Notes under the pieces: model-generated | The model's database searches: none | What the model was told of the DNA's origin: nothing | What the model saw: only the letters and a program-made list of their open reading frames with translations | NCBI RefSeq assembly: GCF_016786255.1 | Contig: NZ_JADMKT010000074.1 | Span: forward strand, 259,123-323,122 | Direction of reading: 5' to 3' | Source of the DNA: Robertkochia sediminum | GTDB taxonomy: Bacteria > Bacteroidota > Bacteroidia > Flavobacteriales > Flavobacteriaceae | DNA: 64,000 bases | Made by a program: the position numbers and the translations under genes | Part shown: positions 34,067 through 43,600 of the stretch, one piece after another | Layout of the letters: every line of letters begins with the position of its first letter | Numbering within the stretch: the first letter of the stretch is position 1

Positions 34067-35089
34067 ATGTCTGAACGCATTATACCCATATCACTTATAA
34101 GACAACTCTTTCTCCTTATCCTGATCGTGGTTTTGGGAGGACTCATCTTTTTCGAACTCCTTCCCTATTTCTCGGGTATTCTGGGAGCAGTTACGATCTA
34201 TATCCTCACCCAGGGTATTATGAGCAGAATGCTGGACCGCGGCATTAAAGGCTGGCTAGCCGCCACCCTGATCCTGATCGCTTCTGTTTTTGTGATCATC
34301 CTGCCTTCATGGCTTTTAGTGCGTTTGCTGGGAAATAAAGTGCAAAAGCTCTCGAAAAATTCAGAACAGATACTTGCCATACTCAAAGGAAAGGTAGATG
34401 AGTTGGAACAATTCACCGGAATGGAATTGGGCTCCAGCCTTAACGTAAGGGAGATCAACACATGGATCTCAGAACAGTTTCAAACCCTGCTGGGCTCCAC
34501 CTTCAATATGATCATCGCCCTTTCTGTCATGTACTTCATCTTGTACTACCTGCTCATTAACACCAAGCGACTGAAATCGATTTTCCTGGATTATATGCCG
34601 CTAAGCGAACAGAACGTATCGCTTATCTCCCATGAGATCACCGAGATCGTTAGCTCTAACGCCATTGGTATCCCGGTGGTAGCCCTCCTGCAGGGTATCG
34701 TTGCCCTTATAGGGTTTTACATCTTTGGGGTACCCGATCCGATCTTCTGGTTCGTGATAACTGTTGTAGGGTCTATGATCCCCTTCGTAGGAACCGCCCT
34801 TGGTATCGTTCCTGTCACCATTCTATTATTTGCTAACGGACAGAACATGCAAGCCATAGGGATCCTGATCTATGGGGTTGCAGTGGTAGGCGTCACAGAC
34901 AACGTTTTTCGCGTGATCATACAAAACAAACTGGCCAAGATCCATCCGCTGATCACCCTGATAGGGGTCATCATTGGCGTTCCACTTTTTGGATTCATAG
35001 GCCTGATCTTTGGCCCACTTCTCATCAGCCTTTTTATGCTGGTGGTAAAGATATACTCCAAAGAATACGGGGAATCCAAAGAAGCCTGA
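34067..35089 (+). CDS. AI-2E family transporter (DUF20)
   Basis: A 340-residue integral membrane protein with about seven or eight helices and a cytoplasmic coiled segment around 95-150 between helices 3 and 4, the family's characteristic layout. The C-terminal conserved part has PDPIFWFVITVVGSMIPFVGTALGIVP and IHPLITLIGVIIGVPLFGFIGLIFGP. Members include AI-2 exporters and sodium/proton antiporters, so the substrate stays open. It is convergent with the esterase-like gene at 35152. Confidence 0.9.
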   Translation: MSERIIPISLIRQLFLLILIVVLGGLIFFELLPYFSGILGAVTIYILTQGIMSRMLDRGIKGWLAATLILIASVFVIILPSWLLVRLLGNKVQKLSKNSEQILAILKGKVDELEQFTGMELGSSLNVREINTWISEQFQTLLGSTFNMIIALSVMYFILYYLLINTKRLKSIFLDYMPLSEQNVSLISHEITEIVSSNAIGIPVVALLQGIVALIGFYIFGVPDPIFWFVITVVGSMIPFVGTALGIVPVTILLFANGQNMQAIGILIYGVAVVGVTDNVFRVIIQNKLAKIHPLITLIGVIIGVPLFGFIGLIFGPLLISLFMLVVKIYSKEYGESKEA

Positions 35090-35151
35090 ATTCCCCGTAT
35101 TCCTTCAGAAAACGAACCTCAAAATACGTGGCTCACAATCTTCCCGGCATC

Positions 35152-36879
35152 TTATTTATAGCGCCAGCTACTCAGATCTGCCCCTTCGGGAGCCGATTTG
35201 GCTATACGCTCCATGATCTTAGGAACATACATGGAATTGTAGCGCAACCTGCTAATATGGTTCGGATTATCGGGATCGCCGTTCCAGCAATGTTCCGCAC
35301 GGTCTCCATAGGCCACCTCTCCCTCGTAATAAGGATCGGTAGTACTTTCTAAAAAGTCTTCCATGAGATAGACCGCATTATTGAGGTAGTAGTTATCCAT
35401 ATCTCCGCAATAAATATGGATCTTTCCCCGTAATTGATCCCCGAGCTTGTCCCAATCCCGCTCCAGGATATACCTGAGATCAAAATTCTCCCGCCAGTAT
35501 TCAGCTACTTCTTTATTGATCTCTCCGGTCTTCTTGTTCCAGATACGCTCAGGATACCCATCTTCTCCCTGAGGGGAATACGTAGCTTCCCAGATATCCC
35601 ATTGCTGTCCCGATCGTGAACGATCGCCCAGCACCAATTCTAATTGATTATATCCTTTTACGGTGGTAGAAACATTCCCGAGGTAATCCCTGTGACCGGG
35701 AATGGCCACACTATCGTGAGCTCCTTTCAGGTAGTACGCATTCTCATCCTCGTAAATATTGGTCAAACAATACGCCCTGAAGTCTATAGGATCCGGACAG
35801 GCAGCAAAACAACCATTATACTCCTCAGGATACTTAACTTGTACGGCAAGCGCCTCCCATCCTCCGGTTGACCCTCCATAAAGGAATCGGGACCACCCCT
35901 CTCCGATCCCCCTGAACTGCTCTTCAATAAAAGGGATCAGCTCATGGGTTATGGCATCTCCATAAGGCCCCTGGCTGGCAGAGTTCACGGCATAACTATC
36001 GTCGTAATAAGGTGTGGGGTGCTGGATCTGTATGATCAGGAAACGGGGAAAATCTTCATCGGTCCACCGTTGGTAAAAGTCGTAAGCCTCCTGCTGTTGA
36101 ATAATATTATAGCCATCGACCCCAAAGCGCTCTGAATGCTCCGGCTCCAGGTTCGGATCGGGTGGCATGGTGCGAAAACCGCCAAAATCTTTCGGGAAAT
36201 GACCGTGAAATACCATTAGCGGATATTTAGCTTCAGGATGGTCTTCGAATCCTTTAGGCAGTAACACATGAGCGCCCAGGTACATATCGCGCCCCCAAAA
36301 GTCTGATAACAACTTCGATCTCATGCGAATATGCTTGACCCATTCTGTATCCTCCGGAGGGATTATTTCAGGGATAACCTGATCCAGGGTGATCGCTACC
36401 CTTCCTCCCGGAGAGACATCTACCTTTACCGGCGTGTTATAAACATTACCGGGAGAGGTATTCCATTGTTGTCCTTCCCCGTTATCCATAGGCAGCTTGA
36501 CCGTATGCCCGGTAGCCAGGTTAAAGGTTTCATAGACATGCAAAAGAGCCTGCACATGATATTCCCCCGGATTAAGGTCTGCAAGTCGGCTTATGGGATG
36601 TCCTTCAGATCCGGGATCGAAAACCAATTCCTGCCCCGGCTTCCATCCTTCGACATTCATCCCAAAAATGATCTGTGTATCCGGATCATTGGAGATCTGA
36701 AACCTGGGTTCATCCCCCCCATCGGTCGAGAACATCAGTAATAACCGACCGTCTTTTGCCCCACCCTTAAGATCATTGCCAAGGCGCACCACTATTTGCG
36801 GAGCTATTTCATCTTCCCCTGCTTCTTGACAGGAAAATGACACGAATGCAATAAACACATATAAAAAAAGATACCTCAT
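35152..36879 (-). CDS. Lipoprotein with alpha/beta-hydrolase (esterase-like) domain
   Basis: A 575-residue lipoprotein (lipobox near VSFSC, Cys17). The N-terminal region (about 25-185) is a beta-rich domain with no name I can give. The C-terminal half is an alpha/beta hydrolase related to secreted feruloyl/carbohydrate esterases. The nucleophile elbow is GGSTGG with S337, the acid is likely in IYCGDMDNYYL, and the His in RAEHCWNGD. The many Tyr/Trp residues suggest carbohydrate or peptide binding. It is monocistronic, 76 bp upstream of folD on the same strand. Esterase activity is inferred from the complete triad; substrate unknown. Confidence 0.75.
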   Translation of the reverse strand: MRYLFLYVFIAFVSFSCQEAGEDEIAPQIVVRLGNDLKGGAKDGRLLLMFSTDGGDEPRFQISNDPDTQIIFGMNVEGWKPGQELVFDPGSEGHPISRLADLNPGEYHVQALLHVYETFNLATGHTVKLPMDNGEGQQWNTSPGNVYNTPVKVDVSPGGRVAITLDQVIPEIIPPEDTEWVKHIRMRSKLLSDFWGRDMYLGAHVLLPKGFEDHPEAKYPLMVFHGHFPKDFGGFRTMPPDPNLEPEHSERFGVDGYNIIQQQEAYDFYQRWTDEDFPRFLIIQIQHPTPYYDDSYAVNSASQGPYGDAITHELIPFIEEQFRGIGEGWSRFLYGGSTGGWEALAVQVKYPEEYNGCFAACPDPIDFRAYCLTNIYEDENAYYLKGAHDSVAIPGHRDYLGNVSTTVKGYNQLELVLGDRSRSGQQWDIWEATYSPQGEDGYPERIWNKKTGEINKEVAEYWRENFDLRYILERDWDKLGDQLRGKIHIYCGDMDNYYLNNAVYLMEDFLESTTDPYYEGEVAYGDRAEHCWNGDPDNPNHISRLRYNSMYVPKIMERIAKSAPEGADLSSWRYK

Positions 36880-36955
36880 AAGAACTGTATTTCTTACAAG
36901 GTATCATTTTAAATCTTATATATCAACAGGTTACCCTCCCGAGCTACCACGTGTA

Positions 36956-37843
36956 TCAGGCCTTTTTGGCCATCCCTCTTTGTCTGGCTAAAAGGGTGTT
37001 CTTTAAGAGCATGGCAATGGTCATTGGCCCTACACCACCCGGAACAGGCGTAATATAACTGGCTTTCTTACTCACGTTCTCAAAATCGACATCACCAACG
37101 ATCCTGTAACCTCGTTTAGCGGTTTCATCGGGAACGCGGGTAATACCCACATCCACTACAACAACGCCATCCTTGACCATATCGGCCTTCAGGAAGTTAG
37201 GCACTCCGAGTGCAGAAATAATAATATCGGCATCTTTGGTAAAGGCCTCAAGATCTTTTGTACGGCTATGCGTCAGGGTTACGGTTGCATTCCCAACCTT
37301 ATCTTTAGTACTTAACAGGATACTAATGGGACGTCCAACAATATGAGATCTCCCGATCACTACAGCGTGTTTCCCTGAAGTTTCCACTTCATAACGCTTG
37401 AGCAGCTCCATTATTCCAAAAGGAGTGGCCGGAATAAAGGTTTGCATTTCCAGGGCCATTTTCCCAAAGTTTGCCGGGTGAAAACCATCTACGTCCTTAT
37501 CCGGATCAACGGCTAAAAGCACCTTCTGCTCGTCGATATGTTTCGGCAAAGGGAGCTGAACGATAAATCCGTCAATATCATCATCGGCATTAAGATCTGC
37601 GATCTTAGCGAGGAGTTCGTCCTCTGTGGTGGTATCCGGAAGCTTCACCAGGGTCGATTCGAAACCGATGCGCTCACAAGCCCTTACCTTACTACCAACA
37701 TAGGTAAGGCTGGCTCCGTCTTCTCCTACAAGTACTGCAGCGAGGTGAGGCACCTTTTCCCCGTTCGACTTCATTTCTTTTACTTCGGCAGCGATCTCGT
37801 CCTTTATCTGATTTGAGATCTTTTTACCATCTAAGATTACCAT
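36956..37843 (-). CDS. folD: Bifunctional methylenetetrahydrofolate dehydrogenase / cyclohydrolase
   Basis: A 295-residue cytoplasmic enzyme converting 5,10-methylene-THF to 10-formyl-THF. The catalytic Lys lies in YVGSKVRACERIGF, with QLPLPKHID in the substrate site. The NADP-binding segment is VIGRSHIVGRPISILL, and the terminal signature is TPVPGGVGPMTIAMLL. Full length. It lies 46 bp from ffh on the same strand, so the two may be co-transcribed. Confidence 0.97.
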   Translation of the reverse strand: MVILDGKKISNQIKDEIAAEVKEMKSNGEKVPHLAAVLVGEDGASLTYVGSKVRACERIGFESTLVKLPDTTTEDELLAKIADLNADDDIDGFIVQLPLPKHIDEQKVLLAVDPDKDVDGFHPANFGKMALEMQTFIPATPFGIMELLKRYEVETSGKHAVVIGRSHIVGRPISILLSTKDKVGNATVTLTHSRTKDLEAFTKDADIIISALGVPNFLKADMVKDGVVVVDVGITRVPDETAKRGYRIVGDVDFENVSKKASYITPVPGGVGPMTIAMLLKNTLLARQRGMAKKA

Positions 37844-37889
37844 AATGCTATATCCTGAAAATTAATATTATAAGAGCTAAGTCAACGGG

Positions 37890-39227
37890 TTAACGCATGC
37901 CTTTCATATTGTTCATCATTTGCATCATCTTGCGGCCACCGCCACCCTGCATCATCTTCATCATCTTGCTCATCTGATTGAACTGCTTAAGCAACTGGTT
38001 TACCTCCTGGATCGAAGTACCACTACCCTTTGCTATACGCTTTTTACGGCTTCCGTTGATCACAGCAGGATTGGTGCGTTCTTCCGGGGTCATGGAATGA
38101 ATAATAGCTTCGATACCTTTAAACGCATCGTCGTCGATATCCACACCTTTCAGGGCTTTCCCCATTCCCGGGATCATCCCCATGAGGTCTTTCATATTAC
38201 CCATTTTCTTGATCTGTTGGATCTGACTCAGAAAGTCGTCAAAACCGAACTGATTCTTGGCGATCTTTTTCTGGAGCTTTCGGGCTTCTTCTTCATCAAA
38301 TTGCTCCTGAGCTCTTTCCACCAGCGACACCACGTCTCCCATACCGAGAATACGATCGGCCATACGAGAAGGGTGGAACACATCAATAGCTTCCATCTTC
38401 TCCCCGGTACCAATAAACTTAATAGGCTTATCTACCACCGATTTGATCGAAAGGGCAGCACCACCACGGGTATCACCATCGAGCTTGGTAAGCACAACTC
38501 CGTCAAAATTCAGGACATCGTTAAAGGCCTTTGCGGTATTCACAGCATCCTGCCCCGTCATAGAGTCCACAACGAACAAGGTCTCGTTAGGATTAATGGC
38601 CTTATGAACATTCGAGATCTCCTTCATCATCTGCTCATCGATCGCCAAACGACCCGCGGTATCGACGATCACCACATTATGTCCATTGGCTTTGGCATGG
38701 GCTATCGCAGCTGTAGCAATAGCTACCGGGTCCTGATTTCCTCTATCGGAGAACACATCCACCCCGATCTGATCACCCACTACGTGAAGCTGATCGATCG
38801 CCGCCGGACGATACACATCACAGGCAACCAATAAGGGCTTCTTGGTCTTTTTATTCTTGAGATAATTTGCAAGTTTACCGGAGAAGGTGGTTTTACCGGA
38901 ACCTTGTAAACCTGACATCAGGATCACGGTTGGAGCGCCGGAGAGGTCGATCCCCGCAGTTTCTCCACCCATGAGTTCTGTGAGCTCATCTTTAACGAGC
39001 TTTACCATAAGTTGCCCCGGCTTAAGCGAGGTCAATACATCCTGCCCCAGGGCTTTTTCCTTAACGCTATTGGTAAAGGCTTTCGCCGTCTTAAAGTTAA
39101 CATCGGCATCCAGCAACGCGCGACGCACCTCTTTGAGGGTCTCTGCTACGTTCACCTCGGTGATCTGCCCGTGCCCTTTTAACACGTGTAACGCCTTATC
39201 TAACTTATCACTTAAATTATCAAACAT
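37890..39227 (-). CDS. ffh: Signal recognition particle protein
   Basis: A 445-residue GTPase that binds signal peptides and 4.5S RNA and targets proteins to the membrane. The N-domain helices begin MFDNLSDKLDKAL. G-domain motifs: GLQGSGKTTFSGKLA, DTAGRLAIDE and TKLDGDTRGG. The Met-rich M-domain ends in MSKMMKMMQGGGGRKMM. The frame extends to 39278, but ATG 39227 matches the family start, and a -7 box (39276-39283) covers the longer start. Confidence 0.97.
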   Translation of the reverse strand: MFDNLSDKLDKALHVLKGHGQITEVNVAETLKEVRRALLDADVNFKTAKAFTNSVKEKALGQDVLTSLKPGQLMVKLVKDELTELMGGETAGIDLSGAPTVILMSGLQGSGKTTFSGKLANYLKNKKTKKPLLVACDVYRPAAIDQLHVVGDQIGVDVFSDRGNQDPVAIATAAIAHAKANGHNVVIVDTAGRLAIDEQMMKEISNVHKAINPNETLFVVDSMTGQDAVNTAKAFNDVLNFDGVVLTKLDGDTRGGAALSIKSVVDKPIKFIGTGEKMEAIDVFHPSRMADRILGMGDVVSLVERAQEQFDEEEARKLQKKIAKNQFGFDDFLSQIQQIKKMGNMKDLMGMIPGMGKALKGVDIDDDAFKGIEAIIHSMTPEERTNPAVINGSRKKRIAKGSGTSIQEVNQLLKQFNQMSKMMKMMQGGGGRKMMQMMNNMKGMR

Positions 39228-39275
39228 AATCTTATCGCTTCTTACAATTGATTCTCCCTTAAATGCGGAGAGGTG

Positions 39276-39283
39276 CAAATTTA
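39276..39283 (-). promoter_or_regulatory. -7 promoter element of ffh
   Basis: The minus strand reads TAAATTTG (TAnnTTTG), 48 bp before the ATG. A TTG 24 bp further upstream (39308-39310) is a weak -33 candidate. Confidence 0.45.
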
Positions 39284-39470
39284 GTCATTTGAAATTGAAG
39301 ATGGAAGCAACTCCTTCACCTTTCCGGTTATTTCCCGGGGTAAATTAATTGCTGTTCATTACGAAGATCTCACCGCAGCTTATTCCCCTTCTAGTATCCA
39401 ATTTGCTATGCTTCCAAAGCCTGCCTTCCACTTAGCATATCGAAAAGCCCCAAACTTATTCCCTACAAAG

Positions 39471-39498
39471 AAAACGGCCCGGTTTGCAAACCGGGCCG
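39471..39498 (-). terminator. Intrinsic terminator of argS
   Basis: The perfect palindrome CGGCCCGG-TTTGCAAA-CCGGGCCG is followed on the minus strand by TTTTCTTT, 25 bp beyond the argS stop. Confidence 0.85.
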
Positions 39499-39522
39499 CT
39501 GTTTATATTCTATTCTTTTACT

Positions 39523-41295
39523 TTACATTCTTTCCGGAACGTCGATCCCCAGAAGGCGCATACCATTGGCGATCACTTTTGCAACCTGCTCTGCAAGCTG
39601 CACACGGAAAATACGCTGATCGGCTTCTTCGGCCCCAAGGATCGAAATGTTCTGGTAGAATGAATTAAATTCCTTTACCAGATCGTAACAATAATTAGCG
39701 ATAAGAGCCGGACTATAATTCTCTGCTGCTTGCTGTATCACTACCGGAAACTGATCAAGGATCTTGATAAGCTCCTTTTCTTTAGCTTCCAGCTTATAAT
39801 TAGCAACCGGTTGCGAATAATCGAAATCGGCCTTACGCAATATCGATTGTATCCTCGCATGAGTATACTGAATAAACGGACCGGTATTTCCTTGAAAGTC
39901 AATAGACTCTTTCGGGTCGAACAAGATCCTTTTCTTCGGATCTACCTTAAGAATAAAATACTTAAGGGCTCCGAGTCCAATAGTCTTATAAAGCTCTTGT
40001 TTCTCTGCGTCAGAGAAGCCGTCAAGTTTTCCCAGTTCTGCAGAGATCTCCCCGGCGGTAGCGGTCATTTCCGAGATAAGGTCATCGGCATCAACCACAG
40101 TTCCTTCCCTACTCTTCATCTTACCACTTGGCAGGTCGACCATCCCATAACTCAAATGATACAGGTGCTCTGCCCACGGATACCCCAATTTACTGAGGAT
40201 GAGGAATAGCACCTTGAAGTGATAATCCTGTTCGTTCCCTACGGTATATACCATACCTCCAATATCGGGATTGTCTTTTACCCGCTGAATTGCGGTACCT
40301 ATATCCTGGGTCATATACACGGCTGTACCATCTGCCCGGAGTACGATCTTTTCATCCAGACCTTCATCAGACAGGTCGATCCATACCGAACCGTCTTCTT
40401 TCTTGTAAAACACGCCCTTTTCCAGGCCCGTCTGTACCACATCTTTCCCTAAAAGGTAGGTATCACTCTCGTAATACAACTGATCGAAATCGACCCCCAT
40501 GGCTTCATAGGTCGTATTGAATCCTTCGTACACCCATTGGTTCATCGTTTTCCATAGAGACACCACCTCTTCATCTCCTGCCTCCCATTTACGGAGCATC
40601 TCCTGGGCTTCGAGCAATATCGGGGCCTGTTTTTCGGCCTCCTTCTTGTCTATCCCTTCCTCAACCAGCTGAGCGATCTCTTCCTTGTAGGCTTTATCAA
40701 AAGCCACGTAGTAGTTCCCTACCAGCTTATCGCCCTTGAGTCCGGTGCTCTCAGGTGATTCGCCGTTACCAAATTTTTGCCAGGCCAGCATCGACTTACA
40801 GATATGGATCCCACGGTCGTTAATGATCTGTGTTTTATATACCGGTTTACCGGATGCCTTAAGGATCTCCGATACCGAGTAACCTAATAAATTGTTACGG
40901 ATATGCCCGAGGTGTAAAGGCTTATTGGTATTTGGCGAAGAGTACTCTACCATTACCGCCTTTTCTCCGGCTTCGGGTTGTACATACCCAAAATCGGAGG
41001 TATTTCTCATGATTTGGAACCGTTCGATAAAATGATCTTCAGCGATCACCAGGTTCAAAAATCCCTTGATCACATTAAAGTCACTTACTTCTTGCAAATT
41101 CGTCTTAAGATATTCGCCGATCTGCTCCCCGATCTGCATGGGATTACCCTTAACGACCCGCAACATCGGAAAGACCACTACGGTTACATCTCCTTCAAAT
41201 TCTTTACGGGTAGCCTGCAATTCGACGGCATCCAGCTCTTTATCGAAAAGATTCTTGACCGCCTCTTTAACGGTTTTTATCAACAGTTCCTCCAT
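39523..41295 (-). CDS. argS: Arginyl-tRNA synthetase
   Basis: A 590-residue class I synthetase. The N-terminal Arg-tRNA-binding domain (about 1-110) is followed by the catalytic domain with the HIGH motif as PLHLGHIRNN and the KMSK-like loop as GKMKSREG (the ArgRS family tolerates a degenerate loop). The DALR anticodon-binding domain ends in LGIDVPERM, a typical ArgRS end. Full length. It is flanked by a -7 box upstream and a strong terminator downstream, so it is probably monocistronic. Confidence 0.97.
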   Translation of the reverse strand: MEELLIKTVKEAVKNLFDKELDAVELQATRKEFEGDVTVVVFPMLRVVKGNPMQIGEQIGEYLKTNLQEVSDFNVIKGFLNLVIAEDHFIERFQIMRNTSDFGYVQPEAGEKAVMVEYSSPNTNKPLHLGHIRNNLLGYSVSEILKASGKPVYKTQIINDRGIHICKSMLAWQKFGNGESPESTGLKGDKLVGNYYVAFDKAYKEEIAQLVEEGIDKKEAEKQAPILLEAQEMLRKWEAGDEEVVSLWKTMNQWVYEGFNTTYEAMGVDFDQLYYESDTYLLGKDVVQTGLEKGVFYKKEDGSVWIDLSDEGLDEKIVLRADGTAVYMTQDIGTAIQRVKDNPDIGGMVYTVGNEQDYHFKVLFLILSKLGYPWAEHLYHLSYGMVDLPSGKMKSREGTVVDADDLISEMTATAGEISAELGKLDGFSDAEKQELYKTIGLGALKYFILKVDPKKRILFDPKESIDFQGNTGPFIQYTHARIQSILRKADFDYSQPVANYKLEAKEKELIKILDQFPVVIQQAAENYSPALIANYCYDLVKEFNSFYQNISILGAEEADQRIFRVQLAEQVAKVIANGMRLLGIDVPERM

Positions 41296-41315
41296 GGATG
41301 ATTAAAATTTGATTG

Positions 41316-41323
41316 CAAAGATA
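41316..41323 (-). promoter_or_regulatory. -7 promoter element of argS
   Basis: The minus strand reads TATCTTTG (TAnnTTTG), 20 bp before the argS ATG at 41295. Confidence 0.45.
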
Positions 41324-41575
41324 ACCAAATAGCAAAAGTTTAGGCTTTGGTTAACGCTAAAAACCACCGAAAAATGTACCTTTAAGACACCAACCACCCA
41401 CCAGACCTTTCCATAGATCAAACACCTTTCCAATGACAGGATCGCCATAAAATGCTGAGATCCCGAATCCCGGTTTTGCGGGATGCAAATTCCGAAGTCC
41501 CACCGGCAACTAGGCAATTTATGGTTTAATGCAATTTGTCCCATTAATGACCATCTCATTAAAAAGAATTCAAGT

Positions 41576-42001
41576 ATGCTAGTAAATGTATCTTACAAAG
41601 ACCGGAAATTAACAGAGCGCATTAACGAGACCGTAGGAAAGCCTTTCAACCTCAGGGAGCGTTGGAAACACAAGGGTATAGGATCTCCAAAGTTGCAGAT
41701 CACTTCGTGCAGTATGGACATTCACAATCTCCTGGTACTGGACCAAAACCTCAACACCTGTAATATTGAATTGCGTCCCCGCGGTATTATTTTACGGTTT
41801 AGGTCGATCCTGGAAACCTTTGCCCTGATCATTCCTTATTACAAACTTTCAGTGTACAAGGGAAAGAGCGAAGAATACAGCCTTTACAAAGACCATCACT
41901 TTATCAAGGTAGCCGCTAAAAAGCCGGAGGTTCATAATTTTATATCTAAAATGCTGCGTATAAAAGATGAGCAGCGATTCGATCACGTTGACGACCTATA
42001 A
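41576..42001 (+). CDS. Conserved flavobacterial protein of unknown function
   Basis: A 141-residue cytoplasmic basic protein starting MLVNVSYKDRKLTERINETV. The longer frame from 41483 includes non-coding-looking sequence, so ATG 41576 is preferred. There is no signal peptide. One moderately hydrophobic stretch (ILETFALIIPYYKLSVYK) is probably a buried strand-helix rather than a membrane segment. I do not recognise a domain. It is followed after 11 bp by the SDR gene at 42013, suggesting co-transcription. Confidence 0.7.
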   Translation: MLVNVSYKDRKLTERINETVGKPFNLRERWKHKGIGSPKLQITSCSMDIHNLLVLDQNLNTCNIELRPRGIILRFRSILETFALIIPYYKLSVYKGKSEEYSLYKDHHFIKVAAKKPEVHNFISKMLRIKDEQRFDHVDDL

Positions 42002-42012
42002 ATCATAATGAT

Positions 42013-43476
42013 ATGAAGATCTTACTCACCGGTGCTAACGGATATATCGGGATGCGACTCCTGCCTCCCCTGCTTCAGGCCGGCCATGACGTGGTTTGTG
42101 CTGTACGCGATAAGAACAGGCTAGCCATTGATGAAGACACCCTTAAGAAGATCGAGGTCATTGAGATCGACTTTCTTGAAGATCCAAAAAAAGGGGTGGT
42201 TCCCGAAGATATTGATGTCGCCTACTACCTCATACACTCCATGACCTCTTCTACTACCGATTTCGATAAAAAAGAGGCGCTCTCTGCTCATAACTTCAAC
42301 ACCTATATGAGCTTCACCCGCGTCAAACAGGTGATCTATCTTGGTGGGATCGTTAATGATGACAAACTCTCCAAACACCTGTCGTCCAGAAAGAATGTCG
42401 AAAACATTCTCGGGGAAGGTGATTTTGCCTTGACCGCGCTGCGGGCCGGTATCATTGTGGGTTCAGGAAGTTCTTCTTTTGAGATCATCAGAGACCTGTG
42501 CGAAAAACTTCCTGTCATGATCACCCCCAAATGGGTGCTTACCAAATCGCAGCCCATAGCAATTCGCGATGTTATTAAATTCCTTACCGGAGTTTTAGGG
42601 AATGAAAAATGCTACAACGACAGTTTTGATATCGGAGGGCCCAACGTTCTCACCTATAAGCAAATGCTACAGCTCTACGCCAAGACCAGAGGATTTAGCA
42701 ACTTCATCATAACGGTGCCGGTCATGACCCCGAAATTATCGTCTTACTGGCTTTATTTTGTAACTTCTACCTCTTACAAACTGGCTATTAACCTGGTCGA
42801 TAGCATGAAAATGGAGGTGGTGGCAAAAGACAAGCGCCTGCAAGAGATCCTTGGGATAAAACCTTACACCTATGTTGAGGCGATCGAAATGGCCTTCGCC
42901 AAGATCGAACAAAACCTGGTTCTGAGCAGCTGGAAAGATAGTATGGTGAGCGGCCGGTTTAAAAAGGACCTCAACAAGTACATTCAGGTGCCAAAATACG
43001 GGGTCTTAAAAGACGAGAAAAGCCTGAAGGTGGACGATCAGGAGGGTGTGTTGGAAAATATCTGGAGTATCGGTGGCGAAAAAGGCTGGTACTACGGAAA
43101 CTGGATGTGGAAAATACGCGGATTTCTCGATAAACTCGTAGGAGGTGTAGGCTTGAGACGTGGCAGAACCCACCCCAACCGCATCTTTACCGGGGACTCT
43201 CTGGATTTCTGGAGGGTATTACTCGCCGATAAGGAGTCAAGAAGGCTGTTGCTATTCGCAGAAATGCGGCTTCCCGGGGAGGCATGGCTGGAATTTCATA
43301 TCGATAAAGATAATGTGCTGCACCAAACGGCTACCTTCAGACCTAAGGGGCTGGCCGGTAGATTATATTGGTATTCCCTGGTGCCATTTCATTATTTTAT
43401 TTTCGGCGGAATGATCAAAAACATAGCCCAAACCGATAGTAGCACACCCTCTATGGCAAAGTCTTCTTCCACATAA
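42013..43476 (+). CDS. SDR-family NAD(P)-binding oxidoreductase with DUF2867
   Basis: A 487-residue two-domain protein. The N-terminal atypical short-chain dehydrogenase (about 1-290) has the Rossmann motif LTGANGYIGMRLL and the segment YLIHSM. The C-terminal DUF2867 domain (about 320-480) carries GLRRGRTHPNRIFTGDSLDFWRV and EMRLPGEAWLEFHI. This fusion occurs widely in bacteria, and its substrate is unknown; lipid or quinone-like substrates have been suggested for related proteins. It follows the unknown gene at 41576 by 11 bp. Confidence 0.88.
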   Translation: MKILLTGANGYIGMRLLPPLLQAGHDVVCAVRDKNRLAIDEDTLKKIEVIEIDFLEDPKKGVVPEDIDVAYYLIHSMTSSTTDFDKKEALSAHNFNTYMSFTRVKQVIYLGGIVNDDKLSKHLSSRKNVENILGEGDFALTALRAGIIVGSGSSSFEIIRDLCEKLPVMITPKWVLTKSQPIAIRDVIKFLTGVLGNEKCYNDSFDIGGPNVLTYKQMLQLYAKTRGFSNFIITVPVMTPKLSSYWLYFVTSTSYKLAINLVDSMKMEVVAKDKRLQEILGIKPYTYVEAIEMAFAKIEQNLVLSSWKDSMVSGRFKKDLNKYIQVPKYGVLKDEKSLKVDDQEGVLENIWSIGGEKGWYYGNWMWKIRGFLDKLVGGVGLRRGRTHPNRIFTGDSLDFWRVLLADKESRRLLLFAEMRLPGEAWLEFHIDKDNVLHQTATFRPKGLAGRLYWYSLVPFHYFIFGGMIKNIAQTDSSTPSMAKSSST

Positions 43477-43600
43477 ATACAGGTATTTTTCACGAAACAA
43501 GGTCGTTGGTCTATAATATGATTCTTAAGGAGAATTTTTACTTCTCAGAATTTTTATTTTATCTACATTTAGAAATCTCATAATCAACACCTTAATCGGA

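Noticed and set aside
39408..39668. 86-codon plus-strand frame
   Set aside because: It runs through the argS terminator palindrome and into antisense of argS.
41461..41486. Hairpin ATCCCG...CGGGAT as a possible terminator
   Set aside because: No T-run follows on either strand and no gene ends nearby; chance pairing is likely.
41302..41559. 85-codon minus-strand frame upstream of argS
   Set aside because: It covers the argS promoter and the leader of the plus-strand gene at 41576; no coding character.
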